Shown here: positions 8,507 to 16,092 of the stretch, one piece after another | Layout: the number at the start of each line of letters is the position of its first letter | Numbering within the stretch: position 1 is the stretch's first letter | Source: Streptomyces sp. NBC_00287 | GTDB taxonomy: Bacteria; Actinomycetota; Actinomycetes; Streptomycetales; Streptomycetaceae | Direction: 5' to 3' | NCBI RefSeq assembly: GCF_036173105.1 | Contig: NZ_CP108053.1 | Coordinates: forward strand, 8,866,001 to 8,930,000 | DNA length: 64,000 nucleotides | Translations under genes and position numbers: made by a program | Notes under the pieces: generated by a model | What the model was told of the DNA's origin: nothing | What the model saw: the letters and a program-made list of their open reading frames with translations, nothing else | Databases searched by the model: none

Positions 8507-9322
8507 TCACCGCTTGCGGGCGACCCCGCCGTACAGCGCCACCTCCGCCGGTTCGACGCCCTCCGGGCGCCACCGCGAGCACGACACCACACCCGGTTCC
8601 AGGAGTTCGAGCCCGTCGAAGAAGCGGGCGACGGCTTCGGGGGAGCGCTGGGTCAGCCGGGGAGTGCCGGTCTCGTTCCAGAACCGCACGGCCCGGTCCA
8701 CGTCCGGCATCGACGGGCTGCTCACCGTGTGCGACAGCACGAGATGGCTGCCCGGCGGCAGCGCGTCCAGCAACCGCCGCACGATCCCGTACGGATCCTC
8801 GTCGTCGCGCAGGAAGATGAGCACCGAGAGCAGCAGCAGGCCGACCGGGCGGCTGAAGTCCAAGGTGGCGGCGGCGCGTTCGAGGATCGCCTCCGGGTTG
8901 CGCAGGTCCTCGTCGAGATGGTCGGTACGGCCCTCGGGGGAGCTGGTGAGCAGGGCCCGGGCGTGGACCAGCACCAGCGGGTCGTTGTCGACGTAGACGA
9001 TCCGGGCGTCCGGGGCGAGACGCTGGGCGACCTCGTGGGTGTTGTCCGCGGTGGGCAGCCCGGTCCCGATGTCGAGGAACTGGCGGATTCCGGCCTCCAC
9101 GACGAGGTGCCTCACCGCGCGGCCCAGGAAGAGCCGGTCGGCACGGGCGTAGTCGCCGATGGCCGGATGCAGTTCCCGGATCCGGTCACCGGCGACGCGG
9201 TCCACCTCGTAGTAGTCCCCGCCGCCCAGCCAGTAGTTCCAGATCCGGGCCGTGTGCGGCTGGAGGGTGTTGATGCGAGTACGCAGCGACGCGGCGCGGT
9301 CGTCGGCGGCCGGCGAGTTCAC
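8507..9322 (-). CDS. SAM-dependent methyltransferase, SAV2177-like family
   Basis: 271 aa Streptomyces-type S-adenosylmethionine methyltransferase (Methyltransf_19 family). Visible are the N-terminal signature ARIWNYWLGGGDYYEVDR, the SAM-binding strand FLDIGTGLPTADNTHE, and the acidic end of strand 2 in VYVDNDPLVLVHARAL. These proteins are abundant in streptomycetes and their substrates are mostly unknown. The GTG at 9322 is chosen because AGGAG stands 7 nt before it. It lies 46 bp downstream of the DUF3800-like gene on the same strand, so they may be co-transcribed. Confidence 0.85.
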   Translation of the reverse strand: MNSPAADDRAASLRTRINTLQPHTARIWNYWLGGGDYYEVDRVAGDRIRELHPAIGDYARADRLFLGRAVRHLVVEAGIRQFLDIGTGLPTADNTHEVAQRLAPDARIVYVDNDPLVLVHARALLTSSPEGRTDHLDEDLRNPEAILERAAATLDFSRPVGLLLLSVLIFLRDDEDPYGIVRRLLDALPPGSHLVLSHTVSSPSMPDVDRAVRFWNETGTPRLTQRSPEAVARFFDGLELLEPGVVSCSRWRPEGVEPAEVALYGGVARKR

Positions 9323-9368
9323 GGGACGGCTCCTGCGATGGCTGGATCGGTATGTGTCAACCGGCAAT

Positions 9369-10382
9369 CTAGACGGCTGAGTTGATGTTTGCCGAGGGGG
9401 CTGCACAACCCGGTCCGAGCAGGATCCAACTGGCTTCGTCGCCCCACACGGACGCCGGATCCACATACGGGCGCAGCAGCTGCGTCAGCGCGGGGTCGCC
9501 GCGGCCGTTGAGCTCGTCGGAGGCGATCTTGCGGGCGATCCCGGCGAGGAAGTCGGCGAGCTGCACCCGCGGGTCCTCCCGTGAGACCACCAGATGAACC
9601 CCGGCGAGACGGATCCCGGACCGGCGGGCCCGCTCCTCGATCCAGGCGATCCGCTCCGGCGTCAGCATGTTCTGCCGGTCGTGCACGATCCGTACGGCCG
9701 CCCCGCCCGCGCTCCAGTACGCGGCCGTGGCGACGATGGCGGGCAGCAGGGGGTTGAGCACCGGAATCAGGGTCGGCAGCGCCGCCCGGTAGGAGTCCGC
9801 GCGGGACCGGGCCGCCGCGATCCGCCCCAGCGTCTCGGCCACCTCACCAGCGGCGGCCATCGGCCGCAGCGCGCCGACGGTATGGAAGAAGGCGTCGACC
9901 GGCGCCTCGGGCTCGCCGTAGTTGCGCACCCGCAGCAGTTGGTTGGCGGCCTGGAGAAACTCCCGCCAGCGCTCGTCGCCGAACAGGTCCCGACCCTGGC
10001 GGAACAGGGGCAACGCCCGGGTGGCGTCATCGAGCAGCAGATCCACCGCCCGGTCCACCACGAAGTACGCCTTCTCCGTCAGATGCACCTGGGCGGTGCC
10101 ATGGATCGGCCCCGAGGGGGCGAGCAGCCACTCCAGAACCGCCCGGTGCTTCTCCCGGAGCAGATGGTTCGCCTTGTACTCCGAGGCGGGGGAGCGGATC
10201 CGGTCCCGGATCTCCTGCACATACGCGGCGGCCACGGGCACCGGTAGCCGCACACTGGCATGCGCGAACACGTCCGTGTTGCCGCCGGTGAGGTTCTCCC
10301 CGTCCGAGCCCGACTCGTCGCAGCACACCTCGACCAGCCGGCGGCTTGCCGCCGGTAGCCGATCCCCGCCGTTTCCCGTCAC
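9369..10382 (-). CDS. DUF3800-like protein
   Basis: 337 aa. The N-terminal strand VEVCCDESG (Asp22, Glu23) and the late QLADFLAGIARK helix carrying another Asp resemble the DUF3800 family, proposed to have an RNase H-like fold with acidic active-site residues. In between is a helical region with several charged helices. DUF3800 proteins often accompany mobile or defence genes, but no such context is visible here. GTG 10382 follows an AGGGGG ribosome-binding site. Function unknown; the family call is by motif only. Confidence 0.55.
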   Translation of the reverse strand: MTGNGGDRLPAASRRLVEVCCDESGSDGENLTGGNTDVFAHASVRLPVPVAAAYVQEIRDRIRSPASEYKANHLLREKHRAVLEWLLAPSGPIHGTAQVHLTEKAYFVVDRAVDLLLDDATRALPLFRQGRDLFGDERWREFLQAANQLLRVRNYGEPEAPVDAFFHTVGALRPMAAAGEVAETLGRIAAARSRADSYRAALPTLIPVLNPLLPAIVATAAYWSAGGAAVRIVHDRQNMLTPERIAWIEERARRSGIRLAGVHLVVSREDPRVQLADFLAGIARKIASDELNGRGDPALTQLLRPYVDPASVWGDEASWILLGPGCAAPSANINSAV

Positions 10383-10460
10383 GCGCAGCCCCCTGTCGTG
10401 TGCCCCAGACCCAGCATCCCCCACGACAGGTCCGAGAAGCTCCTGCATAAACTGCCGTCC

Positions 10461-10847
10461 ATGGACGACACGCCGCTGGAGCGGCTCGCCACCGGCCAGT
10501 ACCTGCTGATCACCAGCTACCGCAAGAACGGCACGCCGGTCCCCACCCCGGTGTGGGTGGTGCGCGACGGCGACGCCCTCGGCGCGTGGACCGTCGCCGA
10601 CTCCTGGAAGGTCAAGCGGATCCGGGCCCGCTCCGATGTCCTCGTCGGGCCCTGCGACCTGCGCGGCAGGCCCACCGGCGACCAGATCCCGGCGACCGCG
10701 GAGATCACCGACCGGGAGACCGTGGCCCGCTATCGCAAGCTCCTCGCCCGCAAGTACGGCATCGTCGGCCGCCTCACCCTGCTCGGCAGCCGGATCCGCA
10801 GGGGCGCGGACGGCACGGTCGGCATCCGCGTGACGCTCACGCCGTAG
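10461..10847 (+). CDS. PPOX-class F420-dependent oxidoreductase (split beta-barrel)
   Basis: 128 aa flavin/deazaflavin-binding split-barrel protein. The strand pattern YLLITSYRKNGTPVPTPVWVV, then SWKVKRIRARSDVLVGPCDLRG, is characteristic of the Rv2061-like F420-dependent branch of the pyridoxamine-phosphate-oxidase superfamily. Such proteins reduce or oxidise small substrates using F420H2 in the cytoplasm. ATG 10461 begins MDDTPLERL, the usual start of the family. It is not obviously in an operon, and the next rightward frame is a gene remnant. Confidence 0.78.
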   Translation: MDDTPLERLATGQYLLITSYRKNGTPVPTPVWVVRDGDALGAWTVADSWKVKRIRARSDVLVGPCDLRGRPTGDQIPATAEITDRETVARYRKLLARKYGIVGRLTLLGSRIRRGADGTVGIRVTLTP

Positions 10848-10874
10848 GACCGCCCCGGCCGCCCCGGCCGCTCA

Positions 10875-11345
10875 GGGCGCGCCCTGGCCCCCGGCCCCGG
10901 CTACCAGGTCACCGCGCTGTGCGCCCCGAGTCCCACCCGGATGGCCTTCCACAACCGTCTGCTGACGGCGAGCGAGGGCTGTCGCGTCATGGTCAACGGC
11001 AGCGGCGGACGGCTGGAGCTGGAGGTCGAGGAGAGCCGCTGGCAGCCGCGCCGGATCCGGGTCACCGCCGCCGAGCACGCGGGCGGCGCGCGCCTCACGC
11101 TGCGCCCGCTGTGGCAGCCGCCACGGGACATCCCCCTGGTCACCGCGCACGAGGCGCACGGCGGGGGAGACCCACGCATGCTGGACGCCCTCTTCGGCCC
11201 GGTCGAGCCCGGGCAGCCGACCTCCCGTGTCCGGGCGGCCACCGAACGGGACGGTGCGCTCGCCCTGACGGTCGGGCTCGCCGCCAACCGCTGCTTCGAG
11301 ACGGGCCGCCCGGTGGCGGTGGATGAGGTCGTACGGCTGCCCTGA
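10875..11345 (+). pseudogene. C-terminal remnant of a Gfo/Idh/MocA-type dehydrogenase
   Basis: The open frame from about 10875 to 11345 encodes only the C-terminal substrate domain of a Gfo/Idh/MocA oxidoreductase. Recognisable parts are the RLLTASEGCRVMVNGSGGRL turn, the HGGGDPRMLDALFG loop and the final GLAANRCFETGRPV segment typical of the family's last helix. The entire Rossmann domain (about 250 residues) is missing, and no good ribosome-binding site precedes the internal ATG at 10941. The frame follows directly from the stop of the PPOX gene. I read it as a 5'-deleted pseudogene rather than a functional 134-aa protein. Confidence 0.6.
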
Positions 11346-11371
11346 CGGGTGGGCGAGGTCGTACGGCTGCC
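11325..11371. repeat. 17-bp direct repeat at a gene end
   Basis: GAGGTCGTACGGCTGCC occurs perfectly at 11325-11341 and 11355-11371, period 30 bp. The first copy is the 3' end of the dehydrogenase remnant; the second is in the spacer just beyond its stop and before the convergent DUF35 gene. Confidence 0.85.
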
Positions 11372-11382
11372 TCGAGCGCCGC

Positions 11383-11802
11383 TCAGGTCCAGGCGCGGTA
11401 GGGCTCGTCGACCAGTTGGAAGACGGGCTCGCCGCGGACCGGGTCCTTGGCCTGCGAGAGCCGGACCCGGTCCCCGCTGTGGATGCCGATCGGCGGGCCC
11501 ATGACCCGGCCGCGCACCACGAAGCCCTCGGCCATCTCGACGAGCGACACATTGCGCGCGGCCGGGGTGTTGCGGTGCACCACTGTGGAGTGCCGCACCG
11601 TCCCGGTGCCCTCGCTGCGCTCCGTGCGCAGGTCGCTGCCCTGGCAGACCGGACACAGCAGCCGGTGGTACATCGCGGTGCCGCACCAGGTGCAGCGCTG
11701 GAAGTGCATGGCGTCCGAGTCCGGGGCCGCGCTGGTGGTGTCGAGCACGCCGACCGCGGAGCCGGCGGTCGGACGAGCAACGCTGCCTGAGTGGTGGTAC
11801 AC
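11383..11802 (-). CDS. Zn-ribbon/OB-fold protein (DUF35 family)
   Basis: 139 aa. The zinc ribbon has CxxC-x10-CxxC spacing (CTWCGTAM then CPVCQ), followed by an OB-fold domain (HSTVVHRNTP, then the GFVVRGRVMG strands). DUF35 proteins usually act with thiolase-like or acyl-CoA enzymes in lipid or sterol metabolism and may bind acyl-CoA. No thiolase is adjacent here. GTG 11802 follows AGGGAG by 8 nt. The gene is downstream of the TetR gene on the same strand, with a perfect palindrome at 11903-11917 in its promoter region that also occurs upstream of the TetR gene, so the TetR protein probably controls it, perhaps with an acyl-CoA as signal. Confidence 0.82.
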   Translation of the reverse strand: MYHHSGSVARPTAGSAVGVLDTTSAAPDSDAMHFQRCTWCGTAMYHRLLCPVCQGSDLRTERSEGTGTVRHSTVVHRNTPAARNVSLVEMAEGFVVRGRVMGPPIGIHSGDRVRLSQAKDPVRGEPVFQLVDEPYRAWT

Positions 11803-11902
11803 GCTGGTCAACTCCCTGCGCTCGGCCGGAAATCCGACGCGCGCGGGACGGCCGCGCACGCCTGTGCCCGGTCGCTGTGCCACCGTGCACACGGCCAGCG
11901 TA

Positions 11903-11917
11903 TGGCACTCAGTGCCA
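11903..11917. promoter_or_regulatory. TetR operator (palindrome TGGCACTCAGTGCCA)
   Basis: Perfect 15-bp inverted repeat about 100 bp upstream of the DUF35 start. Thirteen of the 15 bases recur at 12691-12705 in front of the TetR gene, which supports a shared operator. Confidence 0.75.
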
Positions 11918-11939
11918 CAGGTAAAGGCACTGCGTACCC

Positions 11940-12659
11940 TCAATCTGAGTCGCGGCCCAGGGTGGTCTCGATCTCCTGGACGACCCGCCACAGGGGCGCA
12001 CCCCGGCGCGACACCACGACCACCACATCGTCGGGCTGCTCGTCGGCCCGGGGCGCGGGAGCGGCGCCGAAGGCGGACTGCACATAGCCGAGCGCGTGGT
12101 CCACGGTGGCGCTCGCATCGCTGCGGCCGTCCGAACGCAGCCAGGAGCGCAGCGCGTTGTTGTGCGCCGCGACCACGGCCGCCGCGATCACATCGGCCTG
12201 GAGCGTGCCGTCGCGCCGGGCCGCGAAGCGCGCCCGCAGATACTCCGCGAGCGCCCGCTCGTAGCGCCACACCACCGACAACTCGTAGGCGCGCAGCCCC
12301 GGCACCTGCTTGGTCAGGCGGTAGCGCTGCACCGAGAAGGTCGGGTTCTCCGCGTACATGCGCAGCACCAGACGGGCCGCGTCGCACACCCGGCGCACCG
12401 GCTCCGCGTCCTGCTCACCGGCGGACAGGAAGGCCGTCATATCGGCCAGGCACCGTTCGTGATCCGGGAAGACGACGTCCTCCTTGGACGGGAAGTAGCG
12501 GAAGAACGACCGCCGCCCCACTCCGGCCAGCGCCACGATGTCGTCCACCGTGGTCTGCTCGTACCCCCGCTCCAGGAACAACTGGAAGGCAGCCGCGACC
12601 AGCGCCTCCCGCATCGGCGGCTTCGCGGGTGCGGCCTGCGCCTTCTCGCCTGCGCTCAT
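11940..12659 (-). CDS. TetR family transcriptional regulator
   Basis: 239 aa. The N-terminal HTH (AFQLFLERGYEQTTVDDIVALAGVGRRSFFRYFPSKED, residues about 22-65) is a typical TetR DNA-binding domain; the rest is a helical ligand-binding domain. It is upstream of the DUF35 gene and divergent from the DUF6629-like membrane protein at 12781. Copies of TGGCACTCAGTGC lie on both sides of the gene (11903 and 12691), so it probably represses itself, the DUF35 gene and possibly the divergent gene. The DUF35 partner suggests a fatty-acyl or acyl-CoA ligand, which is inference. Confidence 0.88.
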   Translation of the reverse strand: MSAGEKAQAAPAKPPMREALVAAAFQLFLERGYEQTTVDDIVALAGVGRRSFFRYFPSKEDVVFPDHERCLADMTAFLSAGEQDAEPVRRVCDAARLVLRMYAENPTFSVQRYRLTKQVPGLRAYELSVVWRYERALAEYLRARFAARRDGTLQADVIAAAVVAAHNNALRSWLRSDGRSDASATVDHALGYVQSAFGAAPAPRADEQPDDVVVVVSRRGAPLWRVVQEIETTLGRDSD

Positions 12660-12690
12660 GGTCGGGAACGTAGCACCTGATCACCCCCGA

Positions 12691-12727
12691 TGGCACTCAG
12701 TGCTGCACTTGAAGGGAACTGAGTGCC
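12691..12727. promoter_or_regulatory. TetR operators in the divergent promoter region
   Basis: TGGCACTCAGTGC (12691-12703) and, 14 bp further, ACTGAGTGCC (12718-12727), the reverse complement of GGCACTCAGT. Both match the palindrome at 11903. The block lies between the divergent starts at 12659 and 12781. Confidence 0.7.
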
Positions 12728-12780
12728 CTTCGTGTGGGCAGGAGAAAATGGAGCCCCTGCCGTCCGACCCCGGGGGAGCG

Positions 12781-13389
12781 ATGTGCTGGAGTGCGGAGGC
12801 CGACCTCATAGCGGGCGTCGGCATAGCCGCCGTGGGCGTGGCCTGTGTGGCGCGGGCCCGCCGCGTCCGTGATCTGCCGCTGGCGGCACTGCCGTTGCTG
12901 CTGGGCGCCCATCAGATGGTGGAGGCGGCGGTCTGGGCGGGGGACGGCGGCACCGGCCCGGCCACGGTCGTCTGGGCGGTCATCGCCCTCCCCCTGCTGC
13001 CCCTGTGGGTACCGGCGGCAGTCCTGGCCGCCGCACCCCGGCCCGGACTCCTCGTCCCCCTGGCCGCCGGAGTCGCCACCGCGGCGGCGCTCACCTACGC
13101 CCTCGCCACGCGCCCGGTCAGAGCCGAGATCCGCGGCCACACCGTCGGCTACGTCCTGGACCTGCACCACGCCGAGCTGCTGATCGCCGGATACCTGATC
13201 GCCACCATCGGCTCGCTCCTGCTCTCCGGCGACCGAGGGCTGGTCGGCCTCGGGGTGCTGGTGGCGGTGGGCGCGCTGATCTGCGCGGCGCTGTGGCGGA
13301 TGGAGTTCGTCTCGACGTGGTGCGCCTTCGCGGCCGTGTGCTCGGTGGTCCTGCTGGGCTGGGTGCGCAAGGCGCCGGCTAGGGCGTGA
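12781..13389 (+). CDS. DUF6629-like integral membrane protein
   Basis: 202 aa with about six to seven hydrophobic helices and the N-terminus MCWSAEADL, a signature of a Streptomyces membrane family of unknown role. A HQMVEAAVWAG motif in the second helix and a conserved CAFAAVCS near the end are also visible. An upstream in-frame ATG at 12748 is possible, but the MCWSA start is the conserved one and has GGGGAG just before it. It is divergent from the TetR gene across the operator block. Its stop overlaps the end of the convergent SDR gene by a few bases. Confidence 0.72.
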   Translation: MCWSAEADLIAGVGIAAVGVACVARARRVRDLPLAALPLLLGAHQMVEAAVWAGDGGTGPATVVWAVIALPLLPLWVPAAVLAAAPRPGLLVPLAAGVATAAALTYALATRPVRAEIRGHTVGYVLDLHHAELLIAGYLIATIGSLLLSGDRGLVGLGVLVAVGALICAALWRMEFVSTWCAFAAVCSVVLLGWVRKAPARA

Positions 13390-14257
13390 GCAGCCGCTCC
13401 TGCTCCACCGGGGGTGTGCCGTCGTACCAGGGCACGACCTTGCCGAAGCGGAACAGCTCGCCGTACAGGCGCGGGTCGACGTGCTCGGCGAGGATCACGT
13501 CGAGTACGGCCGCGGCGGCGTCGGCCGGTGACTGGGCGTGGCGGTAGTCGCTGAACCAGGGGCGCGAGGTGGCGGTGTCCACCATGCCGGGGCACACGGC
13601 CGCGATGAGGGTGCCGGTGGCGAGGTCGCGCTCGCGGCGCTCGGCGGCCATCGCGCGGACGGCGGCGACCTGGGCCACCTTGGAGGGCACGTTCAGCCAC
13701 AGCGGCCAGCCCGCCTCCCGCGCGATCCCGGCGTGCACGGCGCTCCGCCAGGACTCGACGGCCCGCTCGACCTGATCGAGGCTCACCCCGTCGAACAGAG
13801 GGTGCAGCCGTGGGTCGAGATGGCCGAGCGTGCCCAGGCTGCTGGCCACCACGAGGAGGCGCCCGCCCGGGCGCAGGACCGGGCCGAAGGAACGCAGGAT
13901 CGCGTGGGTGGCGGTGTTGGAGACATCGATGAACTCGTCGGCGCGCGCGGCCTGGGAATCCTCGGGCAGTACCCGGGCTATGGCGTTGGACAGGACGATG
14001 TCGACCCCACCGTGCAGGTCCTCGGCGAGACGGGCGATGGCGTCGGTGTCGGTGACGTCCAGGACCCGGCCCTCGACACGCGCGCGCGTGCCGGGCAGTA
14101 CGGCGACCGCGCGGGCGGCGTCCGTCACGCGCCGGTGGTCGCGCCCCGTGAGCAGGACCAGGTCGTCCGGGTCCATCCGGGCCGCCAGTCCCTCGACGAA
14201 GGCACGGCCGAGACCTTGATTGGCGCCCGTGACAAGGGCGATGCGTGAAGTGGTCAT
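13379..14257 (-). CDS. SDR family oxidoreductase with substituted catalytic Tyr
   Basis: 292 aa. The cofactor motif is ALVTGANQGLGRAF (residues about 7-20), with LSNA at the NNAG position and SSLGTLGH around the catalytic Ser. The YxxxK motif is replaced by NVPSK, so the general-acid Tyr is an Asn while Lys remains. The family fold is certain, but reductase activity by the standard mechanism is doubtful. ATG 14257 (MTTSRIAL) is chosen as the start just before the Rossmann strand. It is divergent from a LysR gene (71 bp apart), the classical layout for LysR control of its neighbour. Confidence 0.85.
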   Translation of the reverse strand: MTTSRIALVTGANQGLGRAFVEGLAARMDPDDLVLLTGRDHRRVTDAARAVAVLPGTRARVEGRVLDVTDTDAIARLAEDLHGGVDIVLSNAIARVLPEDSQAARADEFIDVSNTATHAILRSFGPVLRPGGRLLVVASSLGTLGHLDPRLHPLFDGVSLDQVERAVESWRSAVHAGIAREAGWPLWLNVPSKVAQVAAVRAMAAERRERDLATGTLIAAVCPGMVDTATSRPWFSDYRHAQSPADAAAAVLDVILAEHVDPRLYGELFRFGKVVPWYDGTPPVEQERLLTP

Positions 14258-14328
14258 GCACGCCACGCTAGAAACGCCCCGTCCATGCGTCCAACGAAAC
14301 TTCGGCACATCTAGTATGCGTAAACGTC

Positions 14329-15240
14329 ATGGACTTCACGGATGTCTCGCTGACCGCGCTGCGCGTCCTGCGCGCCGTCGCCGAACAGGGCACCTTCACT
14401 GCGGCCGCCGCGACGCTGGGCTACACCCAGTCGGCGGTGTCCCGGCAGATCGCCGCGATCGAACGGGCCGCGGGCGCCGAGCTGTTGGAGCGGCGGCGCG
14501 AGGGAGTACGGCTCACCGCGGCCGGACGCATCGTCCTGCGCCGCGCGAGGGTCGTGCTCGACGAGATCGACGCCACGGCACGGGAGCTGTCCGGCCTGCC
14601 GGGGCAGGCGGGAACGGTCCGCCTGGGCTGGTTCCCCAGCGCCGGGTCCTTCCTGCTGCCCCGAGCCCTGACCGCGCTGCGCGACACACACCCCGGTCTG
14701 CACGTCGTCAGCCGCGAGGGCACGACCCCGGCGCTGGTACGCGCCCTGCGGGCCGGCAGCCTCGACCTGGCGCTGCTCGCGTCGGCGCCGCCCTTCCGTG
14801 CCCCGGACACCGAGTCGCCCCCGCTGGTCCTGGAGACGCTCACCGAGCGGGCGCTCCGCCTGGCGCTGCCCGCGACCCACCCGCTGGCCCGCGGCGACTA
14901 CATCGACGTCGCCGATCTGCGCGGGCAGCGCTGGATCGCGGGCTCCCGCTCGGGAGAGGACGGGCTGATGGGCGTATGGCCGGGCCTGGACGAGCGGCCC
15001 GAGATCGCCCACACCGCCCGTGACTGGCTCGCCAAGCTCCATCTCGTCGCCGCGGGCTGCGGGCTGACCACCGTGCCCGCCGCCTTCGCCACCGCCGCGC
15101 CGCCCGGCGTCCGGGTCCTGCCCGTCCGGGGCGGGCCCCGGGAACAGCGGCGCCTGCTGCTGGCCCGGCTGCCCGGCCCGCCGGCCGAACCGGTGACCCA
15201 GGTGGCGGCAGCGCTGCGGGCCGCGGCGATCGACGGCTGA
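14329..15240 (+). CDS. LysR family transcriptional regulator
   Basis: 303 aa. The N-terminal winged HTH (LRVLRAVAEQGTFTAAAATL then TQSAVSRQIAAIERAAG) is followed by a LysR effector-binding domain with two lobes (VRLGWFPSAGS; RALRAGSLDLAL). It is transcribed away from the SDR gene, and the 71-bp spacer must hold the shared control region. LysR proteins usually activate the divergent gene in response to a metabolite related to its pathway; the ligand is unknown. Confidence 0.92.
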   Translation: MDFTDVSLTALRVLRAVAEQGTFTAAAATLGYTQSAVSRQIAAIERAAGAELLERRREGVRLTAAGRIVLRRARVVLDEIDATARELSGLPGQAGTVRLGWFPSAGSFLLPRALTALRDTHPGLHVVSREGTTPALVRALRAGSLDLALLASAPPFRAPDTESPPLVLETLTERALRLALPATHPLARGDYIDVADLRGQRWIAGSRSGEDGLMGVWPGLDERPEIAHTARDWLAKLHLVAAGCGLTTVPAAFATAAPPGVRVLPVRGGPREQRRLLLARLPGPPAEPVTQVAAALRAAAIDG

Positions 15241-15257
15241 GTGAGTCTTTCCCTGTT

Positions 15258-15292
15258 CTCCGCCGAGGTCAGTGCACTCCGCCGAGGTCAGT
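15258..15292. repeat. 16-bp direct repeat at convergent gene ends
   Basis: CTCCGCCGAGGTCAGT occurs at 15258-15273 and 15277-15292, period 19 bp. The second copy includes the stop codon of the leftward hemerythrin gene; both lie just after the LysR stop. Confidence 0.85.
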
Positions 15293-15851
15293 CCCGCTTT
15301 CCGCGCCCGCTCAGCGCGTCCCTCAGCCGGTCGACCATGCCGACGCCGGGGGCCAGCAGCTTGTTGGCGGGCGGGGTGTCCGGGGCCGAGGGATGCGGGC
15401 GGGTCGGCGCCGTCTTCTTCGCCATCCGGACCTTGTCACCGAGATCGTCGAGAGCGGCGGCGGGACAGGCCGCGCGCAGCTTCGGGAAGAGGTTCGCCTC
15501 CTCGTCGGTGATGTGCGAGCGGACCTCGATCATCAACATGCCGATGAGCCGGTCGAATTCAGGATCGCCGACATCGCAGCCCTCCAGGTCCTTCATGGTC
15601 CGCTCGGCCCTGGAGTGATCGTCGATCTCCCGGTCCGCCAGCACATCCCCACCGGGCAAGTGCTCGCGCACCGCCGGGTACAGGTAGGCCTCCTCGGCGA
15701 CGGAGTGCCGCACCAGCTCCATCGTGGCCTGGTCGGCGTACAACTTGCGGTCCTTGTGCCCGGGCGGCAGCGCCTCGATCCTGCCGAAGAGCTCCTCCAC
15801 CTCGCGATGGTCGGTCACCAGTTCCTCGATCACGTTCCCACCGTGACCCAT
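15288..15851 (-). CDS. hemerythrin domain protein
   Basis: 187 aa. A four-helix hemerythrin-like domain supplies histidine/acid ligands for a di-iron site: VTDHREVEELF, then VRHSVAEEAYLYP, the HSRAERTMKDLE segment and RSHITDEEANLFP. A basic Pro-rich tail of about 50 residues follows. Such proteins bind O2 or iron or sense redox state in the cytoplasm. ATG 15851 has GGAGG about 9 nt upstream. The gene is monocistronic, convergent with LysR, and its 3' end is duplicated (see repeat at 15258). Confidence 0.88.
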   Translation of the reverse strand: MGHGGNVIEELVTDHREVEELFGRIEALPPGHKDRKLYADQATMELVRHSVAEEAYLYPAVREHLPGGDVLADREIDDHSRAERTMKDLEGCDVGDPEFDRLIGMLMIEVRSHITDEEANLFPKLRAACPAAALDDLGDKVRMAKKTAPTRPHPSAPDTPPANKLLAPGVGMVDRLRDALSGRGKRD

Positions 15852-16092
15852 GGTCTTCACCTCCAGTCCCTGACGGCGGCCCGGGCGGACGCGCCGCGGC
15901 CACCCGAGTGCCCGCCCGACGCGCACCCACACAGGCCACCACCGTCATCCGGACATCGTCTCCACGACACGGGTACTCGTCGCGGAACGGTGGCCTCCGC
16001 CGCGGAAAGGACGGGCGGCGCGGCGGCGCCCATACTGTCCCTACGGGCGACTCCGCCCCCGGTCCCGCACCTCCTTCGCAAAGGAGTTCCGG

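Noticed and set aside
10941..11345. 134-aa functional gene
   Set aside because: Content equals only the last third of a dehydrogenase and no ribosome-binding site precedes the ATG; called as a remnant instead.
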